DNA of 23,147 nucleotides from an uncultured Bacilli bacterium (GTDB lineage Bacteria; Bacillota_I; Bacilli_A; RF39; UBA660), in the NCBI GenBank assembly GCA_947599755.1, contig CANQFO010000009.1, positions 1 to 23,147 of the forward strand, given 5' to 3'. Under the pieces are notes generated by a model, which saw only the letters and a list, made by a program, of their open reading frames with translations, did not search any database and was not told the DNA's origin. Shown here in pieces: positions 21,183 to 23,147 of the stretch; position 1 is the first letter of the stretch; the number at the start of each line of letters is the position of its first letter. The position numbers were made by a program, and so were the translations under genes.

Positions 21183-23030
21183 CTATACCCCTTTCTTACT
21201 GGTTGAATTAGAAATTAATATATCTTTTAAGTTTATGTTACTATTTAAATTAAAATTTAATTTTGAATTGGTAGGATTGTTATGATTTAACTTTTCTTTC
21301 ACCACTGTTTTCTTTCTTCTAGGGATACTTGTATAATTTAATGTCGTTCCTTTAAATGCTGGTAATAATATTCCATTTTTATCTATTCTTACTATGCACT
21401 CTCTATTATTCAGCTCAGTTAATAGTTTAATTTTTCTATCTCTAGAATCATCTAATGGGATTTTCATATTAAAATTATCCACTAGTACGTTAGCATCTAA
21501 CTTTGATACTCTAAATATAAAATAATTGATCACGTTAGCAAATATAGAATTTTTTAATTCATTAGATATTTGACTAAAATATTGACCTGCTAAGATTAAT
21601 GATAAATTATATTTTCTTGCTTCAGATAAAAATCTTGCTAAAATGGGATTTTCAACTACTGCAACTTCATCTATTATCAATATCATATGTTCATCTATTT
21701 CACGTTTTTGCATTATCGTTAATAATTGTTGCATGATTAATCCTGCTATCGTTTTTGTAACTTTATCTCCAAGTTTTGTTCTATCTAGTGAAAATAAAGT
21801 TAGAAAATTATGATGAATTGTGTTTTTTAGATTTTCATTATTTTGTTCGGAATTCAATACAGGTATCATTTCCATTTCATCTATAAAACCTACAATGGGT
21901 GATATTGTTTCTCCATAAGATTTTGTTTTTAATTCATTAAAATCTGATAAAAAGAAGTCAATTACACTAACTGGTAATTTATATTTTAATTTTCTTATTA
22001 ACTCATTTCTATATTCTAAATCTAGAATTAGTTTTCTTAAATTTCTAAAATTAAATGATGCATTGGCTAATAATAAATGAATAGAATGTCTTAATACTCT
22101 TTCTAATTTTGAATTGTATTGATCAGCAATTAATGATTTGAATAGGTCTAATAAAAGTTCAGTAGAAGCAACTATATCATCATTACTGTTAATAAATAAA
22201 TCCATACTATCTAATTCATTTTGAAAATCAATAACTTTTCCTATTCCTCCAATATCATTTTCAAGTGATGCGTGGGGATCAATTACAATTATTTTATATT
22301 TTTGACGTAGACTTTCACTTTTATTTATATTGTTAATGAATAAACTTATTAATTTAGATTTTCCTGATCCAGAAGAACCAAATATAATTGAATGTTTATC
22401 CAAACTGAAATGATTTTGGTTTAAATAAAATTTGCCTTGTAAGTATGGAAAAGTATCAATAGACAGTAAAGCATTATTTGCATCACTATTTAATAAATGT
22501 AATATCTTATTCATTTCTAAATATTTTGGTGATTCTTTATAAAAGTATCTTTTATTTCCTTCAAAGTCTACAGATAATATATTTGTTGGAATAGCAAATA
22601 TTACTTTATATTTTTTTCTTATTCCTTTTTTATTTACATAATAGATTACCTTTGATTTAATTTTATCCTTATATAGTTTTTGAAAACTAATTTCTAAATA
22701 TATCAGAGTACCTTTCTTTCTTATTTCACTATAGTTAATCAAATCTATTATACTACTCTCAATTTTAGGTAAAGAAAGTAATGTATAGTTAGATTTTGGT
22801 GCATTAATCCCTTTTATAGGTTTTAGTAAAAAGGAATTTAGATGATTTATCGTAGCTGGTAATCTGCATCTAGTTTTTACAAAATATCTGATTTGATTTT
22901 TATCATTAATAATTATTATTTTCCACTTTCTTAACATTCCATTATAATTTGATATTGTTTTAATTAGTTCTAACCATTCCTCTTTAGAAACAAATTTTTT
23001 AGTTAGATATATTTCTGACGTTAACCCCAT
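21183..23030 (-). CDS. TraD/HerA-like DNA-translocating ATPase of the mobile element
   Basis: The start is placed at the ATG at 23030 (615 residues) because GAGGTGA stands about 6 nt before it; an ATG at 23069 in frame would add 13 residues without a ribosome site and would overlap the promoter. Residues about 1-200 are an N-terminal alpha/beta region that I cannot assign. Then comes a RecA-like motor: Walker A FGSSGSGKSK at 217-226, an IVIDPHASLENDI segment at 248-260 typical of TraD/VirD4-like and DUF87/HerA proteins, Walker B MILIIDEVAVV at 449-459, SEARKYNLSLILAGQY at 469-484, and an ANVINYFIFRVS strand. There is no membrane helix, unlike VirD4/TraG couplers. Family knowledge suggests ATP-driven pumping of DNA or protein-DNA complexes. 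It is the first gene of an operon with the cysteine-repeat gene, behind a promoter and a terminator. Confidence 0.85.
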   Translation of the reverse strand: MGLTSEIYLTKKFVSKEEWLELIKTISNYNGMLRKWKIIIINDKNQIRYFVKTRCRLPATINHLNSFLLKPIKGINAPKSNYTLLSLPKIESSIIDLINYSEIRKKGTLIYLEISFQKLYKDKIKSKVIYYVNKKGIRKKYKVIFAIPTNILSVDFEGNKRYFYKESPKYLEMNKILHLLNSDANNALLSIDTFPYLQGKFYLNQNHFSLDKHSIIFGSSGSGKSKLISLFINNINKSESLRQKYKIIVIDPHASLENDIGGIGKVIDFQNELDSMDLFINSNDDIVASTELLLDLFKSLIADQYNSKLERVLRHSIHLLLANASFNFRNLRKLILDLEYRNELIRKLKYKLPVSVIDFFLSDFNELKTKSYGETISPIVGFIDEMEMIPVLNSEQNNENLKNTIHHNFLTLFSLDRTKLGDKVTKTIAGLIMQQLLTIMQKREIDEHMILIIDEVAVVENPILARFLSEARKYNLSLILAGQYFSQISNELKNSIFANVINYFIFRVSKLDANVLVDNFNMKIPLDDSRDRKIKLLTELNNRECIVRIDKNGILLPAFKGTTLNYTSIPRRKKTVVKEKLNHNNPTNSKLNFNLNSNINLKDILISNSTSKKGV

Positions 23031-23051
23031 AAATCCGTCACCTCGGTGATT

Positions 23052-23060
23052 AGTATAGCA
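23052..23060 (-). promoter_or_regulatory. Extended -10 promoter of the ATPase operon
   Basis: The minus strand reads TGCTATACT (TGn plus TATACT), 21 nt before the ATG at 23030. The GAGGTGA ribosome site lies between the two. There is no clear -35, and the upstream DNA is the T run of a terminator-like hairpin. Confidence 0.55.
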
Positions 23061-23072
23061 AAAATTCAAAAT

Positions 23073-23099
23073 AAAAAAAGAATGAAATAAATTTCATTC
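23073..23099 (-). terminator. Terminator of the gene beyond the right edge
   Basis: The minus strand reads GAATGAAAT, 2 nt, ATTTCATTC (9-bp perfect arms, 23080-23088 with 23091-23099), followed by seven T. It ends just before the ATPase promoter. Confidence 0.6.
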
Positions 23100-23101
23100 G
23101 C

Positions 23102-23130
23102 CAACCTCTTTGAGGTTGTTTTCTTTTGTT
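23102..23130 (+). terminator. Second hairpin, terminator-like on the plus strand
   Basis: CAACCTC, TTT, GAGGTTG (23102-23108 with 23112-23118) is a 7-bp GC-containing stem followed on the plus strand by TTTTCTTTTGTT. It sits 2 nt from the neighbouring AT-rich hairpin. It may be a plus-strand terminator or the upper part of a combined minus-strand structure. Confidence 0.45.
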
Positions 23131-23147
23131 ATATAATTTAGTTATGA

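Larger units (their letters stand above)
17519..23147. mobile_element. Left part of an integrative element with serine recombinase
   Basis: The proposed element starts inside the transporter gene near 17519 and runs past the right edge. It holds a terminator, an unknown gene, a large serine recombinase, a 62-residue gene, and a cysteine-repeat protein plus TraD/HerA-like ATPase operon. The recombinase lies about 0.9 kb from the proposed end, the usual place for an integrase. All element genes point towards this end. The exact boundary and the right attachment site cannot be seen. No relaxase or mating-pair gene is in the window, so conjugative, mobilisable or other status is open. Confidence 0.65.

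Noticed and set aside
23031..23069. Start of the ATPase at 23069
   Set aside because: It would begin upstream of the extended -10 and without a ribosome site; GAGGTGA before 23030 decides for the shorter form.

Overview
The window is low-GC bacterial DNA that uses the standard code: full-length genes carry no internal UGA, and TGA is used as a stop at 17565-17567. Strong AGGAGG-type ribosome sites, SigA-like promoters, an NAD+-dependent DNA ligase, PcrA, a sortase with a thioester/SpaA surface protein, and a ricin-repeat lysozyme point to a Firmicute. An uncultured gut Bacilli lineage close to the Erysipelotrichales/RF39 groups is my guess from gene style; no marker proves it. There are no rRNA, tRNA or CRISPR features. 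All genes lie on the minus strand except one truncated gene at 16905-17567.

Chromosomal part, 1 to about 17520, in the direction of transcription (right to left). A YfcE-type phosphodiesterase (16280-16816) diverges from the truncated NMT1/SsuA-type substrate-binding protein. A cell-surface operon follows from a very good promoter (16167-16195): thioester/SpaA surface protein, sortase, four-helix membrane protein, terminator (13023-13048). Next is the pcrA operon from another good promoter (12961-12989): pcrA, a short ORF with a possible -1 frameshift into a small gene, a sugar-nucleotidyltransferase-like enzyme and a cytoplasmic leucine-rich-repeat protein. A coiled-coil gene with its own extended -10 promoter and terminator follows. 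Then come a small membrane-anchored protein plus a secreted GH25 lysozyme with twelve ricin-type repeats, ligA with its own promoter, and an APH/choline-kinase-like phosphotransferase. The pcrA and ligA genes, neighbours in many Bacilli, are separated here by about 7.7 kb of surface and accessory genes.

Accessory part, about 17520 to the right edge. The substrate-binding protein gene loses family resemblance after about codon 205. A 14-bp-stem bidirectional terminator follows, then an unknown gene, a large serine recombinase (TTG start), a 62-residue gene whose ribosome site sits in an inverted repeat, and a two-gene operon. That operon encodes a TraD/HerA-like DNA-pumping ATPase and a cysteine-repeat protein of unknown function. 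I read this as the left end of an integrative element inserted in the transporter gene by its own recombinase. The right end and any relaxase lie beyond the window.

The most interesting leads are the ATPase plus cysteine-repeat pair in a recombinase-borne element, the element/host-gene junction, the possible -1 frameshift behind pcrA, and the sortase with Gln at the usual Arg position next to a substrate ending in VPDTK.
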